A stretch of DNA of 6,002 nt from Hyphomicrobiales bacterium (GTDB lineage Bacteria; Pseudomonadota; Alphaproteobacteria; Rhizobiales; Xanthobacteraceae), in assembly GCA_003133345.1 (NCBI GenBank), contig PKXB01000143.1:2548-8549 (forward strand). Reading direction: 5' to 3'. The first letter of the stretch is position 1. Every line of letters starts with the position of its first letter. Shown in pieces: positions 5,754 to 6,002 of this stretch. Position numbers and translations under genes: made by a program. The notes below the pieces were generated by a model, which was given only the letters and a program-made list of their open reading frames with translations, had not been told where the DNA came from and did no database searches.

Positions 5754-6002
5754 TCAGCGCACGATCTTCGGCATCGGGATCTTGGGCGCAAACGCGGCAG
5801 GCACCATCAGGCTGGTGTTCTGCTCGATCACATTGCCGGCCTTGGCGTTCTCCGACAGAAAATGCTTCCAGTCCGGGTCCTGCATCATCTTGGCGCGCTT
5901 TTGCTCGCGGTCGCCCGCATTCTCATAGACCCAGCAATGCACGAAAGTATTGAGCGCGCCGCTTTCGGCGACCAGATAGCAGAGCGGCTCGCCCATGTGG
6001 CG
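5754..6002 (-). CDS. NIPSNAP-family protein (N-terminus beyond right edge)
   Basis: The C-terminal 82 residues of a small NIPSNAP-type (dimeric alpha-beta barrel) protein; bacterial members are about 105 residues, so only some 20-25 N-terminal residues are missing. Seen: the middle strand LCYLVAESGALNTFVHCWVYENAGDREQKRAKMMQDPDW, in which the LN-x-x-VH-x-W-x-Y pattern and the D-P-x-W helix end are typical of the family. The frame continues through the edge, so the ATG at 5996 is internal. Bacterial NIPSNAP genes often sit in catabolic clusters; their activity is poorly defined. Here it is translated just before the ThDP enzyme with a 19-nt gap, which suggests a joint role. The promoter of the unit must lie to the right of the window. 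Confidence 0.82.
   Translation of the reverse strand, partial: RHMGEPLCYLVAESGALNTFVHCWVYENAGDREQKRAKMMQDPDWKHFLSENAKAGNVIEQNTSLMVPAAFAPKIPMPKIVR

Overview
The window is GC-rich and tightly packed, and it reads like the chromosome of an alphaproteobacterium, probably a Hyphomicrobiales member near Bradyrhizobium, Rhodopseudomonas or Xanthobacteraceae. This is an inference. It rests on the cytochrome c2-type protein, which resembles the Rhodopseudomonas/Bradyrhizobium c2/c550 group as I recall it, on an FNR/FixK-type box, on the GC-rich codon use, and on a REP-like intergenic palindrome. No rRNA, tRNA, IS element, phage gene or CRISPR array was seen.

Layout. (1) Positions 1-1103, minus strand: the N-terminal three quarters of a GlcD-type FAD-linked oxidase, cut by the left edge. 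(2) Positions 1104-1252: a short divergent promoter region. (3) Positions 1253-1639, plus strand: a secreted class I cytochrome c. (4) Positions 1640-1774: a regulatory gap holding a perfect TTGA-N6-TCAA box and a well-spaced -10 hexamer. (5) Positions 1775-2602, plus strand: a tandem-domain universal stress protein (USP). (6) Positions 2603-2744: a gap almost filled by a REP-like palindromic element. (7) Positions 2745-3278, plus strand: a stand-alone GNAT acetyltransferase resembling the C-terminal domain of Pat-type protein acetyltransferases. (8) Positions 3322-3972, minus strand: a TetR-family regulator, convergent with the acetyltransferase. (9) Positions 4031-5734, minus strand: a thiamine-diphosphate enzyme of the acetolactate-synthase-like superfamily. 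(10) Positions 5754-6002, minus strand: the C-terminal part of a NIPSNAP-family protein, cut by the right edge.

How the genes may work together. The right half looks like one minus-strand unit, NIPSNAP then ThDP enzyme then TetR, probably a small catabolic locus with its own regulator; its substrate is unknown. The left half is respiratory or stress related. A flavin-linked 2-hydroxyacid dehydrogenase is divergent from a soluble cytochrome c. Next comes a USP under a probable oxygen-responsive FNR/FixK-type promoter, followed by a protein acetyltransferase-like gene in the same direction.

The most interesting proposal is that the USP and the GNAT form a low-oxygen stress module in which the GNAT acetylates the USP or other proteins. 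Most of the rest is ordinary core or accessory metabolism.
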